Origin: Nemophila menziesii
Lineage: Eukaryota > Streptophyta > Magnoliopsida > Boraginales > Hydrophyllaceae
Reading direction: 5' to 3'
Length of the DNA: 64,000 nt
Assembly: GCA_029959085.1 (NCBI GenBank)
Contig: JARWIR010000010.1
Coordinates: 35,580,731 to 35,644,730, forward strand
In this document: positions 1 to 12,485 of the stretch, one piece after another
How the letters are laid out: every line of letters starts with the position of its first letter
Position numbering within the stretch: position 1 is the first letter of the stretch
The notes under the pieces: generated by a model
The model's input: the letters and a program-made list of their open reading frames with translations, nothing else
The model's database searches: none
Told to the model about the DNA's origin: nothing
Position numbers and translations under genes: made by a program

Positions 1-875
1 TCTGGCTTTGCCCATGAATGAAATCCTTAAGTGTCTAATAGATTTATATGAAAAATTATAAAAGTGTTGTGACTTAATTAAGAAATAGTTGATTACCAAT
101 TCCAAGCTTCCACTTGACTTAATTAATCAATAATGGTCAAGTTCAAGTTCATAACACACTAAAGTAAGCCGTAATTTTCAACTTAAACGTCAAGTTCAAG
201 CATATAAGTGTCTCATTCTGAAAAGACACGTTAACCGTGATTAAATATGGAAGAACATTCCTTAGCTTACATGTTAAAGGGTTAAATTTCACCATTGATT
301 TTGTGTTATAAAAAAAAGTACGGATCAGTGGGGGTGTAAAGTTACTTGCATGGATTAGTTTTTATTTTAAGAGCATTCCTACTTATTTGCACTTAATAGA
401 TCTACCCATTTGTACATATAAACAACATGAATCAATAAAATCAAATTGAACAAAGCAAAATTTTGAATATACGTGCTTTCAAATTTTGAAAAAATCTAAT
501 CTAATCAGAATAACACCAAAATAAAATATAATTGCTCCCTCGTAATAACAACTACTTTCTTTTACAATACAACGCAAAATAAAGAGAACTCGTCCAATAC
601 AAATCAAATGAATCTAGTATTAAAATTCAAGTATAAGCATTATTGGAAATAATAAATCCAATTATATAAAACTTTCCAGAAATCTTAAAGAAAGATAAAG
701 CCACCATTATTAATTAAAGATAACTGCCAAGTTGTTCAAAGTTATATACTTATCCCAAATCATCATTTTTCTTATGATAGAGCATTTATTCTCAAAAGTG
801 AAAATTTGGATAAATCCATCAATCTACAAATAAATGTATTAACTTCCTTTAACTTGTAACAATTCAATTTCTCAT
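1..875. other. AT-rich spacer, no gene seen
   Basis: This stretch is strongly AT-rich. Stop codons are frequent in all frames, and I see no domain, RNA gene or terminal repeat in it. It reads as ordinary intergenic plant DNA. Confidence 0.6.
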
Positions 876-884
876 TAAATTAAA

Positions 885-2131
885 GGGTGATTTACCCATG
901 AAGTCCATAACCCACCAATTTCGACCAAGAAGGTCCAAACCAATCAAATGTCTAAAATACCTTTTTTTAAATAAACCATTCCATAAAAAATATTTACTTT
1001 TTGTAAGTAAAAAAATTATATAAATAATACATTCCATATTACAAAATTCTAAAATTGAAATATTTCTGTAATTACAATTTTCTTTTTTTAAACCTAAATT
1101 ATTACATAATTTTTCCTATTTTATAACATAGAAGTAAATTATTTTCTTCAATCATCAAACTTGCATGAACAAAAAAAAAATCAATTAGAGAATAAGGATT
1201 AAATGGGTTGACATTGCAAAAACAATGGGTTGACAACACAAAATCGAGGGTTGTCAGTGCAAAAATAGTGGGTTGACAATACAAAAACAGTTAGTTGACC
1301 GTACAAAAACGATGAGGTGATGGTACAAAACAGTGGGTTGACATTACTCTTCATATTTTCATATAAACACATTTTCACATACACACATTTTTAAATTAAC
1401 GCTAATATTAATTTACAAATAAAAATAAATTATACAACCGGATATGTTGAAAAAAATCATAACAAAAAAAAATTAAACATTGAAAATCAATGAAATATAA
1501 AATATAAAGCTCGTCTCATTATAGTGATTTTTTTACCTTAATCTGGATTTTCCGATTGTTGATTGGGTAGCCAATCCGGGGTAGATGCTGGTGGAAAATG
1601 GTCCCTAAGTGGCGGCTGTTGTTTTCCTATGTGATTATTGATGTTGTAGCAAAGCCAAATCGATGCTAGTGGATAATGCACTTCGAGTGGTGCGATTTCT
1701 TATGCAGCAAACAAATGGCTTAGTGAGAAGAAGTAAGGGAGAAGAGATTTTTTTTTTTTTTGCTCTTTTTTTTTTAATGCAAGCCTGAAGAGATGAGGTT
1801 TAGGTTTCATTTTTTGTCAACGTTGACTTTAGTTGTATTGTTTTTCCATAAAAAATGAAGAGATGGGTCTTAACTCACGTTTTCCATAAAAATGAAGGCA
1901 TGGGTCTTAACTTTAAGTTTCACGTTTCATTGTTTTCAATATTTACTTTTTTTTAAAATTTTGTTTACCTTTTATAATTTAAATATATATAAGGTTATGT
2001 TTATTTTATTTATTATAATTTAGGGATAGAAATGATAACAGAAAAAAATTGGATCTTTTAAAGGAGTAAAAAAATGGTGGACTTGGTAGGGGGTGGGGTT
2101 TATGTATTTGAACCTAATTAGCTAATAACTC
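885..2131. mobile_element. candidate non-autonomous TIR (Mutator-like?) element
   Basis: The segment is flanked by an exact 9-bp direct repeat, taaattaaa, at 876-884 and 2132-2140. The two ends (GGGTGATTTACC at left, AATAACTC at right) show only loose inverted similarity. A 9-bp duplication would suit a Mutator-like element. The interior holds a short minisatellite, a more GC-rich block near 1540-1740 and a T-tract at 1750-1765, with no coding frame. The duplication is AT-rich and could be chance, so this is a candidate only. Confidence 0.33.
1200..1347. repeat. degenerate ~22-bp minisatellite
   Basis: About six or seven imperfect tandem copies are present of a unit resembling gggttgacaatacaaaaaca. 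Short reading frames on the minus strand here only reflect the repeat and are not genes. Confidence 0.65.
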
Positions 2132-2140
2132 TAAATTAAA

Positions 2141-2968
2141 TTTATAATAAATAAATAAAAAAACATGTTCACTTGCAAAACTTAATCAAAAATAATATTA
2201 TGCTTACTTGCACCATTGGCTCTTATATTAAACAAAAACATAAAAAAGATCCATGTGTTTCAAAAGGTAAAAGAACCCTTCCATGTGTTATAAGATTACA
2301 CTGCAAATCTATCACATGGGTATTTTAATTTCATGAAATATATTATACATATATGTTTTGCTAGTTTTCAAAACACACGGTCTGATGGTGTAATTATTCC
2401 AAGAGAAAATGTGGTAAAATTAACCCTCAGGATAAAACAAATAACTCATATAATTATATAACATTTTGCGACGATAAACAAGTAAACCAAAAGAAAAAAC
2501 ATCAAACATTAAACAGGCCAACCATCATTACCTGCACAGATTAATTTCATAAAATAAAAATATGAAATAATTAATCATATAAAGAAATCACTTGTGTTTA
2601 AGTAAGGAAACATGCTAATGAGCTACATCGATTTATTCACTAATCTATTTTCTTAAATTCAGATATCTTATTTACCCTGTTTTACAGATCTTACACAGGA
2701 AAAGAAAAAGAATCGGAAATGAATATGAGAGTCAATTGTGTCTACCTTTTATGTGAAATCCTTCATGATGTGGAAATGTGGAGGTAAACATTGCTTTGTA
2801 TTCACCTAACTTAATGCAATTTGTGGTGCTCAACTCTTGAGCCATCTTTTTACAAATTACCGTCAACAATCCCCAACTCCTTTAATAATGCAATTACAAT
2901 AGAAATTAAAGAAATAAATATCTGCAAATCATCAGTTATCATAAATGTTGATCCCCTCCTTTCACAAA
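2141..2968. other. AT-rich spacer, left flank of the Copia insertion
   Basis: No gene, RNA or repeat family was recognised. The last bases, cacct at 2969-2973, are the left target duplication of the Copia element. Confidence 0.5.
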
Positions 2969-2973
2969 CACCT

Positions 2974-3663
2974 TGTTGAATAAATTCAATATATTTGGTC
3001 TTTGATGAGCTGACAGGATGATGTGGATTGGGTCTTATATATTCTTGACTGAAGTCAAATGTCCTTGTGGGCTTTTAAGTTGATACACCGCCTTACTTAG
3101 TTAGAACGCATGGCTCTTCTTGAACGCTTGATCTTATTAGTGTACTAACGGCTTAGATTAAAGCCCTTTCATCTCTCATATAAAAGCTTCTCTTCTTCAC
3201 ATTTTGGTCAGACCTCTTCTTGCTTCTTTGACCTGTCCTCTTCATCTCTTTCTCGTTCTTCAGTAGATAAAACTTAGGGTTTTTGTATACATCGAGTTCT
3301 GAGCTATCAAGAATCTCAACTAGAATAGATAATTCCAGTATTTGGCTTGTATATTGAGTAGTATTTCTCAATAGGTTGATTAGGGTTTCCGATTGAAACC
3401 TTAGTGGTATTATATTCTTGTAATGATGTAAGATTTGGATCTGAAGCTGTAACCCTACTCAATAGTGCAAGAAGTCTCTCATGTGGATGGCTTCAACGTG
3501 GATGTTGGCCTTAGTGTTGAACCACAAAAAATCCTTTGTGTTCTTTACTTTCTAAAATTTTCTTTACTTGTGTTTTTCTGGGTTTGGAAACAGATTTTAA
3601 ACCATAGATCTTTGATCTAGTTTTTGCAAAGAAACTAAAACGCTTTTACATAAATTTACAACA
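2974..3663 (+). repeat. 5' LTR of Copia element
   Basis: This 690-bp direct repeat matches 9653-10321 and has TG...CA termini. It should contain the promoter; a TATATA-containing stretch lies near 3035. The 3' boundary is fixed by the adjacent primer binding site. Confidence 0.93.
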
Positions 3664-3664
3664 G

Positions 3665-3676
3665 TGGTATCAGAGC
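3665..3676 (+). other. Copia primer binding site (tRNA-iMet)
   Basis: The sequence tggtatcagagc lies one base after the LTR end. It is the standard plant Copia primer binding site, complementary to the 3' end of initiator methionine tRNA. Confidence 0.93.
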
Positions 3677-3946
3677 CTTTTCGGTTCCTTGCGTAAAAAC
3701 ATTTCTGAAAAGATTTGTCGGTTAAGTTGCTTACAGATCTGTGTTCTGCTGTTTTAAAAAATCTTTGGAAAATCTTTTCTCATCAATAAAAGTTCATCAT
3801 CTTTTCTTGAAACTCATAGATCTAAAAGTTCTTAGGGTTTTCGAAATCGCTATCCTAGAGCTTTAATTTCTAGGGTTTTGTGTTTTAAATCTAACCCTAA
3901 TAAGTGTTGTGTTGTGTATCTATTTATTAAATAGAGATATAGTATA

Positions 3947-4717
3947 ATGGCTACAACAAGGCTAGATGTATCTGTATTCAATGGAAAAACTAATTTCGGA
4001 GTACGGAAAAATAAAATGTGTGTGTTATTATCTCACAATAAGGTGTTAGCGACTCTTGAATCTAATCTGGATAACTAGTTAGAATTGAAGAAAGTTAATG
4101 AAATAAGGGAAGAGGCTTTCAATCTACTATTATTAAATCTCTCCGATAATGTAATAAGGAAGGTAAATGGTGCTGAAACGGAGATAGATCTTTGGGGTAA
4201 ACTCGAATCTTTATTCTATGTACAATCTGCTCCTAACTTGGCTTTTCTAAAAGGAAATTTGTTTTAATATAAAATGGATTCTTCTAAAACTATATATATG
4301 AATGTTGATGAATTCTTGAAACTTAATTGGGTTTTGAAAGGATCTGATATGGCCCTAGATGAGACTAGTTTTGCTTAAAAAAAAAGATGAGACTAGTAAA
4401 TTCCTGATCATCATGAATTCAAAACCTGATTCTTATCAAGTTGTTAAGGATGCTTTTCAATACTCTACTGTGATACCTACTTTTGATCAAATTGTTGTTT
4501 CTTTGAAAACTAGGGAGCTTGAGTTGAAAATATTGAAACATGTAGGTAATAATCTGTTTGTTAAGCATAAGCTTGAATCCCCTAAGCATGTTAAACTCAA
4601 TAATTTTAAAAAAAAAAGAATAAAGGAAATTAGAATAAGTCTAAAACGAGAAAGTGTTACCATTGTGGGAAGCCTGAACATATTAAAAAGAACTATTATG
4701 CTCTTAAGAATAAAATT
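3947..4717 (+). pseudogene. Copia gag (capsid and zinc knuckle), broken
   Basis: Gag would coat the retrotransposon RNA in cytoplasmic particles. The frame starts at the ATG at 3947 (MATTRLDVSVFNGKTNF), a typical Copia gag opening. It meets in-frame stops near 4078 and 4266 and a frame change near 4375. The zinc knuckle near 4654 reads CYHCGKPEHIKKNY, a CX2CX4HX4C box whose last cysteine has become tyrosine. Both the breaks and the lost zinc ligand indicate a dead copy. Confidence 0.85.
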
Positions 4718-6563
4718 ATGAATAATCATGAGAACAATCTTGCTTGTATGCTCCTGAAACATGATGATACTTGTGAAGTTTTGAATGTATCTGATAATAC
4801 TTGTAAATCTAGTTGGATTTTAGAATCTAACTGCACTTTTCACATGAGTCCAAATAAAGAATGGTTCTATGACTTAAAAGATACTAATTCTGAAACTATA
4901 TACATGGGGAATAATAATACTTGTCAACTGGCTGGGATTGGTAAGGTTAATTTGAGGCTTAGTAATTGTAATGTGGTAACCCTCACAGATGTGAGATGGG
5001 CACCTGACCTAAAGATAAATCTTATATACTTAGGTGTGTTAGATTACCTTGGATGTGTGTATGATGTTTCTATTGGTGTGATTAATGTGCATACGAATAA
5101 TAAACTTGTCCTATGTGGAAAGAAAATTTCTGGTTTATATGTTCTTGATGGTATGTGCTTTATATCTGATTCTAACAATGTTGAGACTAATGTTGAGAAT
5201 GCAGCTACTATTAAGTGACACTTGAGATTAGGGCACATGAGTCAATTAGGACTCAATGTGTTAAGCAAGGATGATATGTTCGGTAAGGATCCTATCTCTA
5301 CTCTTAATTTTTGTGAACCATGTGTTCTGGCTAAACAACATAGGATGAAGTTTACCGTTGGGGTTCATTTGTCTAAATGCATAGTAGAATATATTCATGC
5401 TGATTATTGGGGCCCTAAGAAACATGAAACACATGGGGTAGAAAATTATTTCTGTCTTTAGTTGATAATTATTCTAGGAGGGTGTGGGTTTTTTATTGAA
5501 GAATAAGAGTGATACTTTTGATGTTATAAAAGAATGGGTAACTTTGCATGAGAAACAAACTGGAAATTGTGTTAAAACATTGAGAACTGATTATGGTTTG
5601 AAATTCAATAATGAGGAGTTTGATAATTTATGTAAATCTCATTGCATTCTTAGACATTTAACTGGAAGAAAAACTCCACAACACAATGGTGTAGCTGAAA
5701 GAATGAATTAAGCATTACTTGAAAAAGTTAGATGTTTATTGTTTACCTCTGGTTTGTCTAAGTCCTTTTTAGGTGAAGCCCTTTACACTGATAAATACTT
5801 AGTAAATAGAAGCCCTAATAGAGCTCTAAATATGAAATGTCCCATGGAGATTTGGAGTAATAAAAAACCTGACTTGACTAAACTTAGGGTGTTTGGTTGT
5901 ACTGCATATGCTCATAACAGGGAAGGGAAATCAAACCCTAGGTCACTTAATGTGTGTTTTTGGGTTATTAGTCTATGCATGTTACTAAAGGATATAGGTT
6001 TTGGGATAAAAGTTCTAATGGTATCAAAATTATCATTAGTAGAGATGTAATTTTTTATGAAACCAATTTTCCTTGCAAGAAAGATATTGTGATTTCAGGT
6101 AATGATATAGCTGAACCTGAAACTGTTCCTAAAGGTATTGAAATTGAGGTGGAACCCATTCACACTGGAAGCGATGATGTTTAACATGATCCAGACTTAG
6201 AAGATGACCCTGGTGGAGTCCAACCTCCTGGCAGCTAGGTCACACTGAGCCACACTCAGAGGTTGAGACACCCCAAGAATCTCTTCAAGAAAGCCTAGCT
6301 AATTATCAGCTTACCAGAGATAGAGAAAGAAGGAAGCCTAAACCTTCTACTAGGTATTCGTATGCTGAACTTGTTTATACTACCTTGATAGCTGAAACTG
6401 AGGTAACTAATTCTTAGCCTAAATCTTATATTGAGGTGTTACAATTTGAGGATAAAAATTGTTGGTTAGATGCCATGAAAGAGGAAATGAAATATTTGCA
6501 TGTTAATAAAACTTTGGTTTTAGCAAAACCACCCCCTTACCAAAAATTGATAGATTGTATATG
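4718..6563 (+). pseudogene. Copia pol, first part: protease, integrase, start of RT; broken
   Basis: Pol normally encodes the protease, integrase and reverse transcriptase. The protease site, normally WILDSG, reads WILESN, so the catalytic aspartate is lost. A GAG-pre-integrase zinc region follows (HLRLGHMSQLG, then CEPCVLAKQHRMKF), then the integrase core (HADYWGP; LRTDYGLKF; TPQHNGVAERMN). Stops fall near 5217, 5461 and 5709, and frame changes occur near 5470 and 5975. The RT amino end is interrupted at 6564 by the Gypsy LTR. The lineage resembles Tork/Tnt1-type Copia, judged by motif feel only. Confidence 0.87.
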
Positions 6564-6568
6564 GTTAT

Positions 6569-8086
6569 TGATGTCTCTTCAATTGTGATGATTTAATATA
6601 TCTCTGAGACATCATTTTAGTTGTATTTATTAGAGTATAGGTCGATTTTCTCATGATTTAGTACACTTTCCTATTTTGTGTCTTGAATTGATTATTTATT
6701 ATTTTTAGAGCATATTGGGTTTAATTATTTATTTAGTGTGAAGCTTTAGAGATATATGGTAATTAATTAGAGTCCAAGTCAAAGTCTAAAAGCTAAAGTC
6801 AAGAGATAAACATGAAAATTGAAGATAAGGAAGTAAAAACTAAAAATATGGAAAAGGAAAAGCTGCCTTAAATCTGAATTCCAGCACCTACGACCACAAA
6901 TCAGCTTATATCTCAAAATCGGTGAGGAATCTGGAGAAACGGTCAAGAGCAAAGTTGGAGATCTTTCCAAGATGATGAATTTTGACTACTCATAAGCGTC
7001 AAACGGATGAGTATTGAAGCTGCTAGGACCAAAAAACAACGGGGCTGATTCCATGTTTTTGGGCTACGAATTTGAGTTGGGCTAGGAGTCCAATATTTAC
7101 CTTTTCTTTCAAGAAAACGAATTAGGTCAACCTATACACTATAAATACAGCCTCTTAACATTAGAAAATCATCCTTAACCAAACCTTTAGGTCATGAAAA
7201 AGCTATAACACAAGAAGAGAAGTCTGGAAGGAGCTGTGCAGCAATCATGTCTTCTTCAACCTTTAATTCTGTAATTCTTTTCTTTTCTCTTCTTAGTATG
7301 AACTAAATTCTATTTAGCTTGAGTCTTAGCATATATGTATGAACCCTAGTTTTGATTGATATCGATCTAATTTGGGAATTTTATGTTTTAAATTGAATTA
7401 TTATTTTTATTCTCTGTTTATGTGTTTAGAATTATATTTTGTGTTCTTGTGGACTGCAGTCATATAGAATTACCATCTAGTAGTTAGGTCACCATTGACA
7501 ACGGTGTTTAATTACATGTTTAGCACATAACGTCTAGTGTACGGTTTAGATCTGACAAATCAACCTAACTAGATAATCACCATGGTTTCGTGTATTGCTA
7601 TTTTACCAATTGCAGGAACAGTTTGCTTATGACTCCTTATTGACCCAGGTAAACCCTTTTTAAAACTACCTAGCGCAATTGGAACCGATTATTGAAATAC
7701 TACATAATTCACCCTTACATGTTTAGAACAGCAAAACTAGTGGGGATTGCATGCTATTTACTCAAGCTAAACTTTCATACTATCTTCGTTTCTTTTCTTT
7801 TATTTACTTTTCTGTCTTTCAATTTATTAGTTTAGTTTTATTATTTAAAAACTAAATAAATATCTATCTATCTCTTCTTTACTCTTGCGTATTATTATTC
7901 TAAATTTTATATCTGAACTTGAATATTTGCATAAGTTCTTCTTAACCTTCGTAGTCCCTGAGGAACGAATTTCACTTATTCATTAAAACTTGCATACGAT
8001 CTGTATACTTGCAGAACCGTGCTCAGCCTAGGGTGTTTATTTGCACTTATTTTATACATCTCTTTATCACACCTTAGGCGACACCA
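6569..8086 (+). mobile_element. solo LTR of an Athila/Tat-like Gypsy element, nested in Copia
   Basis: The 1518-bp sequence begins TGATGTCTCTTCAATTGTG and ends CTTAGGCGACACCA. A perfect 5-bp duplication, GTTAT, flanks it (6564-6568 and 8087-8091). Removing the insertion and one GTTAT reconnects the Copia RT reading frame. The ends and internal blocks match the LTR at 26785-28324, which has a primer site and gag after it. No internal Gypsy region is present, so this is a solo LTR left by LTR-LTR recombination. It is younger than its Copia host. Confidence 0.92.
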
Positions 8087-8091
8087 GTTAT

Positions 8092-9493
8092 ATAGGGTTA
8101 AAGAAGACTTGAATTAATCTGATCCACCTAGGTCTAAAGAAAGACTTGTGGCTAAGGGTTATACTCAAAGGGAAGGGATAATTTTCATGACATCTTTGCT
8201 CATGTTGTGAAATTCAAACTATTAGGATAATGTTAGCTTATGTGTCTTGTTATGATTTAGAGTTGGAACAACTTGATGTAAAAACTACCTTCTTGCATGG
8301 TGAACTTGATGAGAACATTTACATGAAACAACCTGAAGGATTTGTAGACACTAAACATCCTGATTGTGTATGTTTACTTAAAAAATCTTTGTATGGCCTT
8401 AACCAGTCCCCTAGACATTGGTACAAAATATTTGATACATTTGTGTTAAGTTTAGGTTTTAAAAGAAGTGAGTATGACAGATTTTTATATTATAATGTGC
8501 TTTCTGGGAGTATGTTATTTTTATTACTGTATCTTGATAACATGTTGCTTATGAGTGATTCAATGCAGAGAATAAATAAATTTAAATCTGACTTGAACTC
8601 TGAGTTTGATATGAAGGACCTTGGCAAAGCCAAAATATTTTGGGTATGATGATAGAAAGAAATAGAGAGAACTCCAGCTTAAAGGTTCATCAAAAGCCTT
8701 ACTTGGTAAAATTAGTAGAGAAATTTGGTAATTTAAATGGTAAGACAGTTGAAATGCCTTTGGTTGGACACTTCATACTTAGTAAGAATCAGTGTCCGAA
8801 GATTTCATCTGAAAAGGTTAAAATGAGCTATGTTCCATATTCAAATGTGATTGGTTCCCTCATGTTTACAATGATCAGTACCAGACAAGATTTATCTTAT
8901 ACCATTTCACTTCTTAGTATTCATGTCCAATCCTGGATTTGAACATTGGACAGCTTGTAAATGGGTGGTTTCATATATAAATAGTACTTTAAATGTTGGA
9001 TTATGTTATGGTAATTGGAATGTGCCTTTTGAGTCAACTAGATATGTGGATGCTAACTTTGCTGGTGATAGAGATAGTAGAAAATCAACTACATCCTACT
9101 GCGTTACACTTGATAGAAACTGTGTAACTTTGAAATCCCAGTTACAACTTTTAGTTGCATTATCCACTACTGAATCTGAGTATGTTACAATTTGTGATTG
9201 TTTTAAAAGAGGCAATTTGGCTACAGGGGTTAACCAATGAATTAAAGTTGACTAAGTCAACTACTACTATCTTTAGTGATAGTCAAAGTGTTATACATTT
9301 AAGCAAGAATCTAGTATATCATGAAAGAATAAAACATGTGGATGTTAAGTTTCATTTTATTCGAAATTGGCTTTGTTCTGAAGAAATTAAACTGATAAAA
9401 ACTCATGCTGAATAGAATCCAACTGATATGGGAACTAAAGTTGTAACAGTTAGCAAATTTAAGCATTGCTTGAGTTTGTTGGATGTTGGTTGA
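8092..9493 (+). pseudogene. Copia pol, second part: reverse transcriptase and RNase H; broken
   Basis: RT motifs run from near 8140 (ERLVAKGYTQ-like) through QLDVKTTFLHGEL and SLYGLNQSPRHWY. The catalytic box, normally YVDDM, reads YLDNM, so one essential aspartate is lost. RNase H follows (VDANFAGDRDSRKSTTSY; ALSTTESEYVTICD; FSDSQSVIHLSKN; RIKHVDVKFHFIRNW). Frame changes occur near 8640, 8930 and 9215, and a stop lies at 9413. The frame ends about 160 bp before the 3' LTR. No clear polypurine tract was seen before the LTR. Confidence 0.87.
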
Positions 9494-9652
9494 TGTATCC
9501 TCTTTTAATTTAGTTAAATTCTTTTTAAACTTGTGTATTTTTTGTTTTGCAGTATTTGAAGAACCCATAGGATATGCTAATTACACTGAGTAGTGGAGGA
9601 TAACTGATGATAGAATTCAAGGAAGTTGCATAATTGACTTTAAGGTAAATAT

Positions 9653-10321
9653 TGTTGAATAAAGTCAATATATTTGGTCTTTGGTGAGTTGGCAGGATGA
9701 TGTGGATTGGGTCTTATATATTCTTGACCGAAGTCAAATGTTCTCGTGGGCTTTTTAGTTGATACACCTCCTTACTTAGTTAGAACACGTGGCTCTTCTT
9801 GAACGCTTGATCTTATTAGTGACTTACAGCTGAGATTAAATCCCTTTTATCTCTCATATAAAAGCTTCTCGTCTTCACATTTTGGTCAGACTCTTTCTTG
9901 CTTCTTTGACCTCGCCTCTTCATCTCTCTTGTTCTTCAGCAGATCAAACTTAGGGTTTTTGTATACATCAAGATCTGAATTATAAAGAATATCGATTAGA
10001 ATAGATAGTTCAAGTATTTGGCTTGTATATTAAGTAGTATTTCTCAATAGGTTGATTAGGGTTTCTAACTGAAACCTTGGTGGTATTCTATTCTTGTAGT
10101 GCTGTAAGATTTGGATCTGAAGTTGTAACCCTGCTCAATAGTGCAAGAAGCCTCTCTTGTGGATGACTTCAACGTGGATGTAGGCCTTAGTGCTGAACCA
10201 CGAAAAATCCGTTGTGTTCTTTACTTGTGTTTTTCTGGGTTTGGAAACAGATTTTAAACCATAGATCTTTGATCTAGTTTTTTAAAAGAAACCAAAATGC
10301 TTTTACATAAAATTTACAACA
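9653..10321 (+). repeat. 3' LTR of Copia element
   Basis: This is a direct repeat of 2974-3663, slightly shorter through small deletions. It starts TGTTGAATAA, ends TTTACAACA and is followed by the right target duplication CACCT. Confidence 0.93.
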
Positions 10322-10326
10322 CACCT

Positions 10327-10938
10327 CATCTCCAAAAGTAACATAAGTACAACTTTCCAACATGCACTGGAAGGGATTAAATTTAATCTTCAACTTCTTG
10401 CAATTGAATTTCTATTGCATTTTTCGGACTGGGCAGCATGGCCTTACAGAATGATGTACGGAAAAGCTTATATTGATCATAATTCTTTTACGCACAGGGT
10501 TGTCAAGGAATCAATAATATTATCTCCCTCTTTTCCTAAGAATTGTGATTCTGAAAAGGAGGGTTCAATATACAATTATGATTTTGAAAGTGAAAAATAC
10601 CATTGCAACTTTCCAAATATAAGCTATAAGAGTTACCTTGAAGGAGCATATAAGTAGTTATGCAGATGCAGATTATCATGAAATAAATGGTTTGGATGTT
10701 GTATCAATGCAGAGAAATGATGATGTGAAGCTCCTACTTCAATGCACTTCACCATTGTTATGGTGTCATAATAGTGAGGGTTAACGAGAGTTATTGATAT
10801 CATGAGAAATCAAGCGCCTCTAGTGCCACGCATATGACTATCTCATAAAAAAGCCATTGTTTTGTTACGAGATCAAGCAAAGTGTCAAATGCATTTGTCA
10901 CAACTTAGCAATAACACTTCACCACAAAATAATATAAC
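10327..10938 (+). other. unassigned sequence with an 80-residue ORF
   Basis: Sequence right of the Copia insertion has a modest ORF at 10415-10657 (MHFSDWAAWPYRMMYGKAY...) of normal amino-acid composition. In another frame further open sequence runs to about 10784. No family was recognised. It may be the remnant of a gene interrupted by the Copia element, but I cannot show that. Confidence 0.3.
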
Positions 10939-10960
10939 ATATATATATATATATATATTT
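10939..10960. repeat. (TA)n microsatellite
   Basis: A short pure TA run borders the LINE fragment that follows. Confidence 0.8.
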
Positions 10961-11470
10961 TGATCGGAAAATCAAAACTTTTATTAATAAAGCTCCAACA
11001 TCATGTCATTACATCATAGGACCAAACAAATGGACCTTCACTTTACTACTACATATTAGACTAACTATTACAAAGCCCAGCAACTTTCAAAAGAAGTAAA
11101 TGACTAATTATTATAAATTTTCTCAACTAATTTATCAACACCTTTACATTTAAACTTTCTCCTTCTCAGTTTTACAGCTACAAAGGAAATAATTCTGTTA
11201 TATATTCTTTCTTCATTTAGCTCAGCAGCTCCGTGATCTCTACCATTCCTCTCTCCCCAAATGAAGTACATATAAGTAGTGATACATACACTTAGGATAA
11301 GAAGTATTTCTGAATTAGAGCATGCATTCTCAATATCCACTAATAGCTCCTCAATCGAGTTTATAGGATTATTGATATTACAAATCTTTAGGATACGTTC
11401 CAGAATAACATTTGAGAACTTACCTTTAATGAAGAGATGTTCTATATCTTTAGTTTCCACTTTGCATACA
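10961..11470 (-). pseudogene. LINE 3' fragment (zf-RVT region), minus strand
   Basis: On the minus strand the frame 11460-11104 reads ETKDIEHLFIKGKFSN and later YMYFIWGERNGRDHG. This matches the zf-RVT / reverse-transcriptase C-terminal region of plant LINEs, normally EHLFFxCxxS then IWxERNxRIF. Only about 120 residues remain, and the zinc-ligand cysteine after HLFI is already lost. TA microsatellites bound the fragment on both sides. Confidence 0.7.
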
Positions 11471-11477
11471 GGATATG

Positions 11478-11504
<27 letters not shown>
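11478..11504. repeat. (AT)n microsatellite
   Basis: An alternating AT run of about 26 bp forms the right border of the LINE fragment. Confidence 0.8.
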
Positions 11505-11509
<5 letters not shown>

Positions 11510-12480
11510 TAAGTTCATATTAAAAGATAAAATAGATGAAATTAAAAAAATCATTATTACGAATGAATAATGATGTAGTGTTATTGCTTCTTCTTTTTAG
11601 TTTACTGAAAACCTTGATTTTTTTTTTCATAAATGCAAATGTAAAATAGTTTATTAACTCCCTTCTGAATCTAAGAAAATGTAGGTCAAACTCGGTTTGA
11701 ATGTGTTAATCATATAGTCCACACAAGGCTAGCTTGTGTCATCTCACAAAAAACGTTTATAATTAGACCATCCAGATTCTAAATTGTCCATGATTTACTG
11801 CATTGGAAACTAAAATTTTGGTGTTTTTCGATTATATGTAGCATATCACTTGGTTTTTTTCTAATTATTTTCAAGAACTTGTTAAATATACACACATATT
11901 GTATTTGAAATACATTATTTTCAGTATTTTCTTGTCTTTTTTCGACCATTTCGAGCTTCACACATTGCTATGGTAGGCCACACTTTAGTCCAGACGATGT
12001 TATAACCATACCTTTTAACCCTGCAACCCTGCAGACTATATGGATTTAACCATACCTTTTCATCTTTATACCAGCTTTATACCGTCTTACAAGCCTAATA
12101 TGAAATAGATCCCCAGGTAAACTTCACACACTCTTTTTAAGTTGACATTGATTTTCATACATCCTATATCATAACGAAAGGAAAAAAGAGTTACAATTAT
12201 AATTGGGATATATATAAAACTACGGAAGAACTTTACCTTAATTAAAATCATAATCAGACAACAAAAATAGAATTATAATACATAACTAACTGAGAACATG
12301 AACGAACTAGCAAGGAACCATATCCTTTAAAACTAAATGAAAAAAAAATGCTGATTCTCCCCTCCTCTTTGGTGTAACATAAGCTACTATTGAATGCTAT
12401 ACAAATTGTCCTAAAAGAAATGAATCATGCCATATCATAAAACTCAGCTAATACAATCTTTATCCTCTACGTTAATGTCT
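11505..12480. other. spacer downstream of the F-box gene
   Basis: The sequence is AT-rich with no recognisable gene. Because the F-box gene is on the minus strand, the part near 12300-12485 would be its 3' untranslated region. I see no clear polyadenylation motif that I would commit to. Confidence 0.4.
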
Positions 12481-12485
12481 TTGCT

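Larger units (their letters stand above)
2974..10321 (+). mobile_element. Ty1/Copia LTR retrotransposon, degenerate, with nested solo LTR
   Basis: This is a complete but inactive Copia element in plus orientation. The LTRs lie at 2974-3663 and 9653-10321, begin TGTTGAATAA and end TTTACAACA. A perfect 5-bp target duplication, CACCT, flanks it (2969-2973 and 10322-10326). A tRNA-iMet primer site follows the 5' LTR. The interior order is gag, protease, integrase, reverse transcriptase, RNase H, which is diagnostic of Copia. Frameshifts, stops and catalytic-residue changes make it non-autonomous. A Gypsy solo LTR (6569-8086) splits the reverse transcriptase region. By eye the LTRs are only about 90 % alike, so it is fairly old. 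Confidence 0.95.
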
